In this document: positions 44,346-55,326 of the stretch, one piece after another
How the letters are laid out: each line of letters starts with the position of its first letter
Position numbering within the stretch: position 1 is the stretch's first letter
Assembly: GCA_037178855.1 (NCBI GenBank)
Contig: JASJZC010000001.1
Coordinates: 4,774,001-4,838,000 of the forward strand
DNA from: Oscheius sp. JU75
Taxonomy: Eukaryota > Nematoda > Chromadorea > Rhabditida > Rhabditidae
DNA length: 64,000 nt
Reading direction: 5' to 3'
Notes under the pieces: generated by a model
Databases searched by the model: none
The model's input: the letters and a program-made list of their open reading frames with translations, nothing else
Told to the model about the DNA's origin: nothing
Translations under genes and position numbers: made by a program

Positions 44346-46758
44346 ATGCGACTGCTTCTGCTCTTTTTGCCAGCCTTGGCTAGAGCCTACTTCGACGATG
44401 CCGATCAGCCTCACGACTTTCGAAAGTGAGTCTTTTTTAATCTCTATACTGTTTTTCGATGATCCAAACCAACAAGTATTCCAAACTATTGGTTACTCTG
44501 TCTTGACTACTGTTTGACTAAGGTTTTCTTGTTCTCACTGACGGCAAGATAGGACACTCTCTCCTAGTGTTTGTCCACTACCCGCAGACGTGAAGATTCA
44601 CAGCAAATAGACTAAACTGCTCGTCATTTTTGGACTGGTACATTGAATTCAAGGTGGTAGAAAGCGGAAAAAACTCAACCTTTTCAGCTTCAAACTGATC
44701 CGAATCAACCCAGAGTCTGATGATACGCTGCAGTATCTGAAGGCTCTCTACGAAGGAGCATCCCCCTACGAGCTCGACTTTTGGCAGCCACCGACTCGAA
44801 TCGGCGGTATTGTCGATCTGGTTGTCGGTCCACACGACGCACCGATCTTCGTGAAAGATCTGGACACGAAGAAACTCAAATACGTCGTGGCTGTGAACGA
44901 TCTCGAACAGTATTTTGTTTTTTATTGTTTTGTAAACGAGGGTTCAGAGCGATCAAAGATGAGAAATCTCCAGCCGCCTTCTATCATGCTGAGGCTGGAG
45001 GGTATGCTTATGACAAATACAACAGTCTGGAAGATATCCATGGAGAGTTGAAGAGATTGAAGAAGGACAAGGGGGACATGGTCACTCTGATCGATATTGG
45101 ACAGAGTCACGAGAATAATACGCTCTTGGTCATCAAGGTTAGTACCACAACGCTATTAGAAGAAAGCGGAATTGTTCAGCCAGAATTTTTTTAAAACTAA
45201 TATCTTCAGCTCTCCGGAAAGAGAAAGCCTCTGGTGGACAAGGGAGTCGTCTGGCTCGACGCCGGAATTCATGCCAGAGAATGGATCGCTCCCGCCACGG
45301 TAAATTATGCTCCCCCAATGGCTCAAATTAGTTCAGGCAATGTACATTGTCCACGAACTGGTCAATGGCTATGAGACCGACCCAGCTATACAGAATCTTC
45401 TGGACAGTCTTGACTTTTATATTCTTCCTGTGATGAACCCAGATGGGTACGAGTACAGCCGAACCAAGGTAGGAAACAGTAACAGCCGGATGCAATCCTC
45501 AGAACCGAATGTGGAGGAAGAATCGTCGACCGGCTGCCTGTAAGAGACAACACTTTCACACTGTCTGCTGTTCCGGCGTGGATCTAAACAGGAACTTTGA
45601 CTGGTTTTGGGCCTGTAAGTTCCGTCATTCTGTTTGAAGTCTTTCGACTGATTTACACCTGTAGGTCTCACCGAAAACTCTATTTTCAGCCGGCGGTTCT
45701 TCGGCCGACAACTGCCACGAGACCTACCACGGTCCTTCTGCCTTCTCCGAACCTGAGTCGATGGCAGTTCGAGACTTTCTCGAAGTCCACAAGCCACACG
45801 CTTTTATCTCTCTTCATTCCTATTCCCAAATGTGGCTCATTCCCTACGGTCACAGGAAGAGAAGCTACCCTCAGGACTTCCATTCCGCTTTGGTAAGAGC
45901 ATGTTCTCTGCTGTTCTAGCAAAATTTTAAGAGACCTCTGGCTCTGAAGGCGACAAAGGCTCTCTATGAACTGTATGGAACCAAGTATCAGGTCGGAACT
46001 GGGGCAGATCTGATGTGTTCGTCTTTTTTATATTCTCAAAAGAAATCTGTTTAGATGAAGCTTCTGGGGGGTCACACGACTGGGCTAAAGGGTCCTTGAA
46101 AGTCCCTTATGCCTATCTGATCGAGCTCCGACCGAAGAATTCCGCAACTGGATATGGATTCCTTCTTCCGGAGAGAGAAATTCCAGCCACTGGCTTGGAA
46201 ACTTTTGAGGCTATCAAGGTCGTAGCTAGCGAGATTGTCTCATCATTTGTGCAGCCAGAGATTAGGAAAATCGCTGGTCAGTTGGAAATCAAGCCAGAGG
46301 ATGAGACATAAATTAGGTATCACCAAGCAGACCATTCCCCCAAGAAGAGGATACCAGATAATTGAAACTACAACAAAAGAGGTTGAGACTGCCACAGAGG
46401 ACAGATCCTCAACTACTACTATAGCTAGAATCACTGCTACTGGTAGGTGATCAAAACTTCTTCTGATGATATTGGGGCAGATCATAAAGAAGTTTCAGAT
46501 ACTATGTCTACGACTATCACTACCACTACTGAACAACCAACTACCACTACTACGGCTGAGACTACTACAGTTAGTTCGGCTGAGACTGAGACTGGACCGG
46601 CTCCACAAGCAAAACCCGAGATTGAACCGTCTGTCGATGATCTGAAATGTGTGGACTACGGAAACTATTGTCGTCTCTGGGGCATTCTTCAGCTCTGTGA
46701 CCGACCGTCCGTCCTCAAACTCTGTACTAAGACCTGTCATAGAGCGTGTGCTCTTTGA
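44346..46758 (+). CDS. M14 zinc carboxypeptidase with C-terminal ShKT domain
   Basis: About ten exons. Signal peptide MRLLLLFLPALARA, an activation propeptide (FKLIRINPESDD to VNDLEQ), the M14A catalytic domain, a Thr-rich linker and a six-cysteine ShKT (SXC) domain at the very C-terminus (first half CVDYGNYCRLWG, second half CTKTCHRAC). Zinc ligands are in DAGIHAREW (His, Glu) and SLHSYSQ (His); substrate-binding Asn-Arg in GVDLNRNFDW; catalytic Glu in LIELRPKN. So the enzyme should be active, cutting C-terminal residues outside the cell or in vesicles. At the S1' specificity position (Ile255 in CPA, Asp255 in CPB) the motif reads GGSHDW, i.e. His. Similar peptidase-ShKT fusions are known in nematodes (SURO-1 type, cuticle). 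The linker join uses a GTCAGT donor at about 46273. AATAAA 46820-46825. Confidence 0.92.
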
Positions 46759-46923
46759 ACTGAATTCTATGTGGAATTCCATATTACGGTATGACATATT
46801 GTCAGTCAAGGCTTTAACGAATAAACAGTTCTTATCAGCAAACAGTTTTAAACTCTTGAATCTAACCGACTTTGATTGGGGTCTGGCTCTGACTCTTTCA
46901 AAGGAGTGCAGAAATAAAATTAC
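46759..46923. other. 3' region between carboxypeptidase stop and SRP RNA
   Basis: 165 bp containing the carboxypeptidase poly(A) signal at 46820-46825. The interval 47230-47408 beyond the SRP RNA carries its presumed upstream promoter (AATATA on the minus strand at 47250-47255) and the 5' region of the next plus-strand gene. Confidence 0.4.
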
Positions 46924-47229
46924 AAAATGACTGGAGGTCTGAGGGTATTAGGAAGGCTACACCGGGCTGACTGCTCACGGGCGCTGTCCGGCCACTGCGA
47001 CGCGCGGAGGTTTCTGCCTGCTCCCTTTCGGGCCTGAGCCATACACCTCTCCTTGTGCACCCAAGACACTGAACCCTCCGGTCCAGAGCCTCTAGTGACG
47101 CCTCGCTTGGCTATCGGACGCCCGGTCGCCACAGCCAAGGCCACAGCACAGGACTCCTCCCCTCACCACATCCACTCCAATCTACTGCCCAAGCTGGCTC
47201 ACAGGAGTCCGCCACAACTCCCAGTGGCC
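46924..47229 (-). ncRNA. SRP RNA: Signal recognition particle RNA (7SL)
   Basis: About 306 bases, GC-rich against its surroundings and without a sensible reading frame. On the minus strand, 47006-47040 matches the SRP helix 8 / SRP54-binding core: a CAGG stem, a GAAA-type tetraloop, then GGGAGCAGG and AGAAACC. Next, 46971-46984 reads GCGCCCGTGAGCAG, against human GCGCCTGTGAATAG. Near the 5' end, GTGGCG..CTCCTGTGAGCCAGC and TTGGAGTGGATG match the Alu-domain segments of vertebrate 7SL. The transcript would end at TTTT (46924-46927), a Pol III terminator, and AATATA lies about 21-26 bases before the proposed 5' end. SRP RNA is the scaffold of the particle that targets secretory proteins to the ER. 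The ends are approximate (5' end between 47226 and 47236). Confidence 0.85.
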
Positions 47230-47408
47230 TAGGCAGAAAGCGACGAGAGTATATTGTCACTGGCTGACCAGAGTGTGTTGCGGAGAGGGAGAGAGTGTAG
47301 AGAGACGGGTCTCGCCGAGAAAACATGCCCCGTGATGAAAAAACCTGCACTGTTTCTCAATTGGTTTCAGCTTTCTGTTTATATCAACAGTTATAGTCAT
47401 TTGAGAGA

Positions 47409-50273
47409 ATGTCAGGTTCCTCTTTGGGCCTAATTCTCTCAAGTCTGACCCTGGTGGTCGCTCTCGAACCTCCCATCAACTACTGTCTTCTTGGACCTGT
47501 GCCGGCGGAAAAGGATCTCGACAATGGCATGATACTACCCTTAAGTTACAAGGTTTTCCATACTTAATGCATTTTAATTCTTCATTTTAGATAGAAGGAA
47601 CAGTCACAGATTGGCTGAACCAAAAGACGTCCTATTTCACCGAGACCTCGGTCAATGGAGCAAAAGCACTGTCAATGATGTCCAAAGACATGAAAACAAG
47701 ACTGGTCCAATTGGAAACGGAGCGTTATTCTGTTAACAACAGTTCGTTATCCATTTTTCGTCGACAAATAAGGTTTAGCTCACTGTCTTCTGGAAAAGGA
47801 CCTCGACCCTTTCAATCTGACCGCGACTGCCAGAACTTATCTTAACGTAACTGACTCATCTTCAATCTCTGCCGTCGTGGAGAACATTCTTAACTTTTCG
47901 CACAAATTCAAGGGTATTCTGAATGTGAGTTTAGGAGCTTGAGCCTGTTTATTGACGGAACTCATCGGGATATTGTACACAAAACTTCTGAGTTGATCGA
48001 AAAGGACGCGAGGTGACGAGGTTGCAATGTTGAAGCTCTCCAACTTAGACATTCTTCGCATATTTGGTTTTTTTTGTAACACTAGGACTGAGAAGAACGG
48101 CTAAATAACTTTTTTTTGCATGGGTTTCGACAGAGCAAGCTTAGCTTTTCACGCGGCGCGCAATGTTTCGCATCCACCACAAATTGCAACAAAACGAAAT
48201 GAAAGGGACTGCTTAAGCTGTTGCAAGGTTTACATTAGTCTTGAATAGGACTGTCATACCAAAAACGTTACAATATTCTCTTCAGGCAACTGTCATTGTG
48301 GCCGGAGTAGAAGGAGTTCGCTGGTACAACTGTATCAACAGTACTGTTACCAACAAGACTCTTCAGGTAACCATTGTTCCAAAAAGAAAAAATAACTTCC
48401 CAAAAGATTGAGGTCGTGTTCACTGACAAGGGTTCATTACCTCTCCCCGAATTCAACAATCCCCAAATGATGTTCCTTCGTCTGAGCGAGTTTGCTCTCG
48501 TAGAGAGTAGGTGTCTGTCACCGACAGTTTATCCAGCAGTTCAGACGGAACCAGTACCTTCACCAGCTCCGTCTCCTTATCTATTGACAAAAGAACAACA
48601 CTAGACAGTCAGGACTCTTCTTTCGATGTAAGAAAAAATCAATCTGTTGACAAAATTATTTGTTAGATTCCTGATGGTGTCCTGTGTGATGGGAGAAACT
48701 CAACCCCACTCTCGGCAACTTTCCCGGATCTTGTCAATTTGGTCGTTCAGATCGATAATGTCACTTACGAGGTACAGTACTTTTAGTTGATATACAGTAT
48801 TCTGATCAGCTGTTCTACTCTCCGAGGAAAAACCTGGCCGTTGTTCAAACAGCTAGACTGAACAAGGCAGACATCATCCCCTTCTTTGAACTTCCAGCTG
48901 TCGATTCGGCTGATACTTTTGTACATGACTTCTTCTTAGGTTTCCTCCTTTGTTTGCTAGCAAACTTTCTATTTAGGATATGAATACAGTTTGGCCAGCA
49001 TTCAATGTCAGGCTGTCCGAGAGATAAGTAAGAATTCTAGAGAGGTCAAGCTGGTTGGAGATAAGATTTCCCTAAGGGGCATCAACGAAATCTTTGGAAA
49101 TCTGACTCTGTCGTGGCAAGAGTACACCGAGGTATTGATCTTTAGTGTCCAGATCGAATTTACGAATGATTGCAGAAGGCGGTTCCAGTTTATCGCGCCC
49201 GTGGAACCAATGGAGATGTTCTTCAGTTGCGAAAGAGTGGCAATAGCATCGAAATCAAGACCTACGCTAATGTATGGCTACAAAAAGGGCTAGATTAGTG
49301 TGTTTAGGGTCTTTTGAAAGGAAATGTTACAATCACTCAGCTGACAACAGTCGCTACCCCTCAAGTCTTCCAAAGAATTCGTGACTGTTTCGCCAAACAG
49401 ACAGGAACTAACAGCTCCTTTATGTTCAGTATCAAAGACAGTGAGTTGCGTAGTCATACAATTAAAAAACACTGTCAGAGTCCATGAAAGATGTCTTGGA
49501 GGTTGGAGAAGCCGTGGTCATAAGCTCCATGGCCACAGCCTTCCGTGATTTTGGGCTAGAGAACAACCTTCGAGTCAAGGCCATCTTTGTAAGTAAAAAA
49601 TTCTAGTAAGCGCAATTTTATTTAAGAGTGAAGATCCAGTTCGTGGTTTGAACGTATTCTTCAGGATTGCTAACAAATACGATGTTGTACCGACTGAAAC
49701 GACTTCGAATTACAATCGATCGGTAAGCTTTAGGGTCAAATACAAGATTTTCTATCTTTCTTTCTAAGCGCAGCGGTGTCCGCACAATTGCTTGTCACCG
49801 AAAAAAGTTAACAAGTTATTTCATGATAAGAGACAAGGGAACAAGCCAGCTGTGGAGAATTTGGGAAGCGGCTTACCAATTCTAAGCCAAGACGAAACTG
49901 CCGTCGGCAGCTGATCTTACAAAAGTGTATTAATCTTTTCAGGTTGAATTGTCAGTTAGCGACTTCTTTGAGAAGTTGAGTCAGACGATGAACGGAAAGG
50001 ATTGGCCATTCAAGGTGAACGATCAGTCGTGGACAGCTACCAAGTCATCTCTGTCCCGCTATCCACCTCCACCTCCTCCTCCTTCTCCTCCTCCTTTTGT
50101 TGGCTATACAGGCGGATCGATGTTCGTTCTTGGGCTCTTTTCCCTTATTTTTGGAGCAGCAATTGGTTTGTAGAGCACATGATGAGAAATTACAAGTTTC
50201 AGGTGCTGGAGCACTCTTCTTCGTGACTCGAAGACAGCGAATCTCCACTCTGGCCTATCAGGTCTTTGAGTAA
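47409..50273 (+). CDS. Type I membrane glycoprotein, possibly LolA-like repeats
   Basis: About fifteen exons, roughly 650 residues. Signal peptide (SGSSLGLILSSLTLVVAL), then a long extracellular region with two or more copies of a pattern YCLLGPVPAEKDL / HCLLEKDLDP and paired cysteines (RWYNCIN, VLCDGRN, IQCQAV, RDCFAKQ), about a dozen N-glycosylation sites, a proline run (YPPPPPPPSPPPF), one membrane helix (GSMFVLGLFSLIFGAAIG) and a short basic tail TRRQRISTLAYQVFE. I recall nematode and arthropod proteins of this build annotated as LolA-like domain proteins; that label is from memory and uncertain. Function unknown, surface location inferred. Two introns, about 47925-48285 and 49724-49942, are long and may carry insertions. 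Confidence 0.75.
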
Positions 50274-50769
50274 CTAAAGATTGATTGTTTTTGTACCTTG
50301 TAAATTCATTCCATGTACACACAAGAATCATTTCAACGATGTGAGTCTAACCATAATAACCTACTGGTCGAGATAATAAATACGTGTATTCTGATTACTT
50401 CTATTTTTTGTGAAAAGGTTATTAGCCCTTTTATCTCTGAAAATAGTAAAAAAAAACCTGAGGAAGTCTCACAAAACAGGAAAAGTAAAGGGAGTTGTTC
50501 GGTAGGCTGCCCCCTTCGTCCGAAAGTTTTCGAAGTTATTCCTGACTTGTTGAGATTTAGGAAACCCGCGCAAATATTTGAACGAAGTGGCGCACCTACC
50601 GAACTATTACCAAAGCAGGTAATAGAAAACAACTTTTAAAGTGTCGCCGAAACACTCCGGCGGGGTAATATTCTGTCTGAAATTCAAATTTATATTGGAA
50701 TATTTTGTTTGCACTGTTCTCTTTCCCTTTCCTCCTCGTTTTTCCTTTCCACTCAGTAAGTAATTGCAG
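50274..50769. other. Intergenic region before MRPL15
   Basis: About 500 bp. GTTCGGTAGG at 50497-50506 recurs inverted (CCTACCGAAC) near 50597-50606, a possible small hairpin or foldback remnant. No gene is seen. TAATTGCAG directly precedes the MRPL15 ATG. Confidence 0.4.
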
Positions 50770-51913
50770 ATGGCACAAAAGGCCCGCTCAGCCACAGAAA
50801 GGGCACTCCGACTGGTTGAGAAAGCCTCCCGCGTCCAGCTTCAAGATCTTCGCGATAACATCGGAGCCAGGACGACCGGAAGGCAATTGAGGAAAAACAA
50901 CAACCAGGTTCGCGACAAGTTTCCGTTCCTTGAGCGCTTGAGAAAGCCAAAGATCGCCCCAATCGTGAATGTGTCGGAAAAACTAATTTCAGGCTGGCCA
51001 CACACAAGGAGCTCTAGAACGGGCAGCAAAGCCACCTCTAGGCTGGATTTGGGGAGATTTCTTCAGTCCATGGCAGAGAAAATTCCCCGGCGAAAAACAT
51101 TTCAATGCAGATATCAAGTTAGTTCATGTCTTCTTTCCTATAAATCAAAAACATCCAGTTTACGCCGCGAATACGTGCCTCTATCGCTGATCGAGCTCTC
51201 GCGACTCATCGATTTGGGCTGGATAGACGCCTCGAAGCCGATCGACATCGCCGCTCTGTGCCGAACACGCAAATTCAAGATCGAGCCACATCTTCGACAG
51301 TGTGGATTCGACTTGACAGCAGAGGTTTGTGCTTTTTTACAATTTGAAGGCCAAGATATCTTAGGGAGCCGACGGTTTTGCTCACAAAATTGACATCGAG
51401 GTGCAGTACGCATCCCAAATCGCCATAGCGGCCATTGAGAAAGCCGGAGGACGAGTTCAAACTGCCTACTACGATCAGCAATCTCTGGAAGCCGCAGTTG
51501 ACCCGGCGAGTTGGTTTAGAAAAGGACTCCCAGTTCCGGCTAGACGACTCCCGTCGGCAACTCTTTTGGAGTATGTTTTCCACCAATTTTCGCTATAAAA
51601 ACTCAAATCAGATACTATCAGAATCCAGTAAATCGCGGCTACTTGTCCAAAGACGAAGAAATCGAGAATTCACGTCAAAAGTTGGCCATATTGATGGGAT
51701 ATCAGTCGGCGAAAACTTCATTTTCGGAGAAAAAGACACCCAATCAGGTTAGCTAGTTTTCCAGATGAAAAAAATAGAACTTCTCAGGTATTTTACGGAC
51801 TGGCACCAGGATCTGTCGTCTCGCTGTCCGATCAAAAGGTCTTCGGTCCTACGAATCCGACTGTCAAGGCCTACTACGAGACGGATCTCCGCAGTGACAA
51901 GCAGCTTCCCTAA
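50770..51913 (+). CDS. MRPL15: Mitochondrial ribosomal protein L15 (uL15m)
   Basis: About six exons, near 290 residues. The basic, Ser/Ala-rich start (MAQKARSATERALRLVEKAS) fits a mitochondrial presequence. Family blocks: LQDLRDNIGARTTGRQLRKN, GHTQGALERAA, REYVPLSLIELSRLIDLGW with ASKPIDIAALC, GADGFAHKIDIEVQYASQIA, AIAAIEKAGGRVQTAYYD and QVFYGLAPGSVVSLSDQK. The protein is a component of the large mitochondrial ribosomal subunit. The glycine-rich basic stretch of the human protein (RRGRNKGRKGQKHGRG) is reduced here. The ATG is immediately preceded by a splice acceptor (TAATTGCAG|ATG). Confidence 0.94.
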
Positions 51914-52096
51914 ATAGATTTTTTGGTAGGACTTTGTTGAGTTGTTATATCTTGTTATCAGAGGTAAATTGTTTTTATTTTGCTCAAGAGCCCTGCCCTA
52001 TAAACAGTGTTGAGTCACCAACACCTGTTGGGTCATCCATTGTTTGTGTAAAGATAGGAGAGGCTCTCTCTCGGCCAACCTCAGTCTGCCACAAAC

Positions 52097-52420
52097 ATGC
52101 GCTTTCTTCTCCTCCTTTTTGTATTAGCTGCGTCGATCTATGCTGGACAGCGATTCCCGTCCCTTTGTGACATCTGTGTCGGATTGATTGACACGATTCA
52201 ACAGGCTTTGGATCATGGAGAGGATGTCAAAACGGTAGGCAGACAGGCAGAATAGACAGAAATTCCCTAGGCTGTCCACAAGTTCTGTGCCAACGACGTG
52301 CCCGATGTTCTGGTGAATGCGTGCGAGAAGATCGTGGCGAATTCGTTAGATTTCATTGTAGATTCTCTGAAAGAACACAAACCGGAGAAAGAAATCTGTG
52401 CAAGCCTTCATCTCTGTTAA
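52097..52420 (+). CDS. Secreted saposin-like protein
   Basis: Two exons, 92 or so residues: signal peptide MRFLLLLFVLAASIYAG and one saposin B domain with the six-cysteine pattern CDIC ... FC ... AC ... IC ... LC, ending at the last cysteine (CASLHLC). Single-domain saposin-like proteins bind or perturb lipid membranes; in nematodes such small secreted forms (caenopores and relatives) act in the gut on bacteria, and others are lipid carriers. Which applies here cannot be read from the sequence. The intron falls after VKT with donor ACG|GTAGGC. It lies 183 bp after the MRPL15 stop. Confidence 0.9.
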
Positions 52421-52521
52421 ATCTTTATTAAATATAATCAACAGTACTCGTCGAGTTAGTGTGAATGTTAGGCGCGCGGAATATACAGCAAAGCGGGCAT
52501 GTTTTTGTGTGTTTACAGGAT

Positions 52522-55326
52522 TCAAATCTCCTCGATCTCTACGCTGTAACGGAGATTCTTCGCGGCGAACCAACTGTAATAGTTGTCAAACTCGAGGACA
52601 TCTAAAGTTTTTCGATTTGAAAGGATATCTCCGATAAGACTCACAATTTCCGGGTGTCTTGGCCACAAAGTGGTCGGAGATGGGAACGCTGGTGCATTCC
52701 AGACCTGTAATAATGATTTGAGAGATTTCCAGACTGGAATAGTTAGGAATCAACCTCTTCCGAACTAAGGAAAAGAGCTCTGTCCTGACAAAAATCAGGT
52801 CAGTTCTCTCTTGAACTGCAGATCTTGTACCCGAAACGTGATTGGACAATTCATAACGCGTGAAATCTTTACCGTCCAAGACGTTTGTGGTGGACTCTGC
52901 GACGTTTGTTTGCCCTTACCCACGAACCAAAAACGTAATTAATTTTAAAAGAGATAGAACAATTTTTTCTTGAAAAAGTAGAATAACTTGTGTTTGGTAA
53001 AGTAATAAAGCAAAGTCAAACTGATAGGCAAAGACCTACGGATATAGGGATAAACAGTCTCCATTTCGGAGAGGTTCTCAGCGTGGGCGGACGAGTCGAA
53101 GTAGATTTGGAAGCCAATGTCGTCCTCGTCGGTCATGTACTGAAAGTCAATCTATAATCCGAACCAATCTCTACTCACCTGCCAGCTGATTTTTGAGGGT
53201 TCTTTAATTTCGACAGAAATGAGATGTTTGTCCCCGGCATAGACTGTCGTCAGCTGATCGTAGTCGGCCATAGCTCGACGAGGATCGACGAAGAAGTTGT
53301 CCGGAATGGGCCCAAGGCCGTAGCGGATAATTGAGGGACATTTAGGATCGCCGTTCTCTTGGTGACGTCCGCCCCAGTGCATTGGCCAGGCGTCGAGATC
53401 AACATACTGTGCCAGAGACCATTTCCAGTCAGATTCCGAGGGCATCTCAATGAGTCGAGTGATCGATGGGGCCAGAATGGCTGTGATCGAAGAGTAGGCG
53501 AGACGAGCCATTTCTGGAGCTCTGGAAAGGGTAATTTGAGAAATAATGTTTTTTGATGACAAGCTAGCCGCTGCAACCTTGCAAAACTTTTCAAAGCTAG
53601 GAAAATATATTTAAGCTCCGTATGTTAGTTCTGAAGCTTAACTCCATCCTGGTCTGAAGATAATCTCTGCCGCGGAGAGTCATTTTATCGTCTTTTCCAG
53701 TTTAAGAGCATCAGTATGAGACCAAACATGCTATAAATTTGGTGAAAAGGAAGTCTTTCTAGTATTCTCGATAACGTACGCGCATATTCCTTACTCTGGC
53801 AAGTCTGCTTTCTCACAGTCTAAAAGACATACCTAATGATGAGAATCTTTCTCAACACCATGGGATAGTGGTCTTGGAAGAGAGTAATTAAGGTGGTGAA
53901 GGAGGAGGCAAACTGCTTGGAACTGAAGTGTGAAGCACTGATGTGATCCAGATCGAAGACGAGCATCATCTGTTCAAAAGGACGACCGGACTGTCGGGCT
54001 CGGCTTTCACATAGCTGGAGACATTTTTCGATAGCGGCTAGAGAGAACTTGATGTAGTCCAGCGAGGCGACAGATTTTAGAAGACCTTGAACTAGGTATG
54101 AGTCATTCGGAAGTTGTTTTACCATCAACATCAGTGTTTCCGAGTAATGACATGAGAATTGGACGTCCTTCCTTGTCCGGCAGGATGCCATAGCCACAAT
54201 ACTTTTCGAGACACTAAAATATCCAAATTTCGGACTGTTTTGTTGTACTCGCTCGCGCCGACACGACCCCGGAGAAATCTCGTCTCTCTGCCAGAGAGGT
54301 GAAAAAGAAAGTGCTTTACACCGCGCAGAGAGATGAGAGACAAACATGGATTGTGAAAGACCCATGACCTCATAAAATTGCAAATCTTGTTTCGCATCTC
54401 GACACGTGATTGTCTCTCCCAAAAGATGTCTATCTCTACTCGTCGTTCCGAAAAAGATCGTCTCCCTTTCGTACCTCTGGTGCCTGCCAGTCGGCTATCG
54501 TGTCCAGCTCCCAGGCCTTTCTGAAGACGACGTGCTTCTTCAAAGCCTCGGCTGTCTCGTCAAAACGAAACTCTTTGGCGCGAAGCCATCGGATGAGATA
54601 GTTATCGGAGAGACAGTCCAACTGGGGGAGGATCGTCCTGAAAACAGACAATGTTTTTCTAAAAACAGGACAAACAAATCAAACACCTTTCGGTCAAGGT
54701 CTGACTGACCCTCACTCCGTGTTTAGAACCGTAACCTTGCAACTTCTAATTCCATCAGAGACACACTTGAATCATTGATCGAAGTCTGTCTCTCTAGGTC
54801 TATTCCCGTCTCCCTTCCAAACAGGACAGCTCATTTCTCTTCTCAAAACTGAAATTCGGGGGGGGGGGGCTGCCGAGAGAAAACAAAATCACAAGACGTG
54901 ACTGTGTCCTATATTTCTCGGGGGATCGATCCCCCACAAAACTAGTCAGCTGGAGAGATAGTCGATGCGATCACAAAGCTGTGTCAAAAACATGGTGTGT
55001 GAGACTGGGACTGAGACTCTGCCAACGACCAAAAGACGGAATCTCTACAATCTCCGATGGAAGCAGTGTTTGGATATCTGGGGTGAGGATCGGAAACCTC
55101 CACAGGATTCGGGAGCGGGAGAGGAAGAGAGGATACAGAGAGGTCGGTACTGAAGTGACAAAGAGTATAGGTTAAGTAATAATTGGATAGAGAGTACAGT
55201 ATATGGGAAGAGAGGATGGTTAGGAAACTGGACAAGAGACTTGTAAGAAAGGCAGTACCTGAGATCCTTGACTGCCTGTAATTCTTCCTTAGAGATGGGG
55301 CTGGTCGGAGCGAGTGCTGCGTGCAT
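52522..55326 (-). CDS. SEC14L: SEC14-like lipid-transfer protein (CRAL-TRIO plus GOLD)
   Basis: About ten exons, around 390 residues, colinear with human SEC14L2. CRAL-TRIO-N: TILPQLDCLSDNYLIRWLRA, then KKHVVFRKAWELDTIADWQ. CRAL-TRIO lipid-binding domain: LEKYCGYGILPDKEGRPI to QDHYPMVLRKILIIRAPE. GOLD domain: EIKEPSKISWQYMTDEDDIG to TPGNYVLEFDNYYSWF and end SVEIEEI. Such proteins carry hydrophobic ligands between membranes or present them to enzymes. Exon 1 (MHAALAPTSPISKEELQAVK) is about 600 bp upstream of exon 2; that intron holds a run of 12 G (54858-54869) and a 16-bp palindrome (54920-54935). Compared with vertebrates the central CRAL-TRIO region has a Gly-Asn-Thr-Asp-Val-Asp turn instead of the usual GP(L/M)D. 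Confidence 0.92.
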
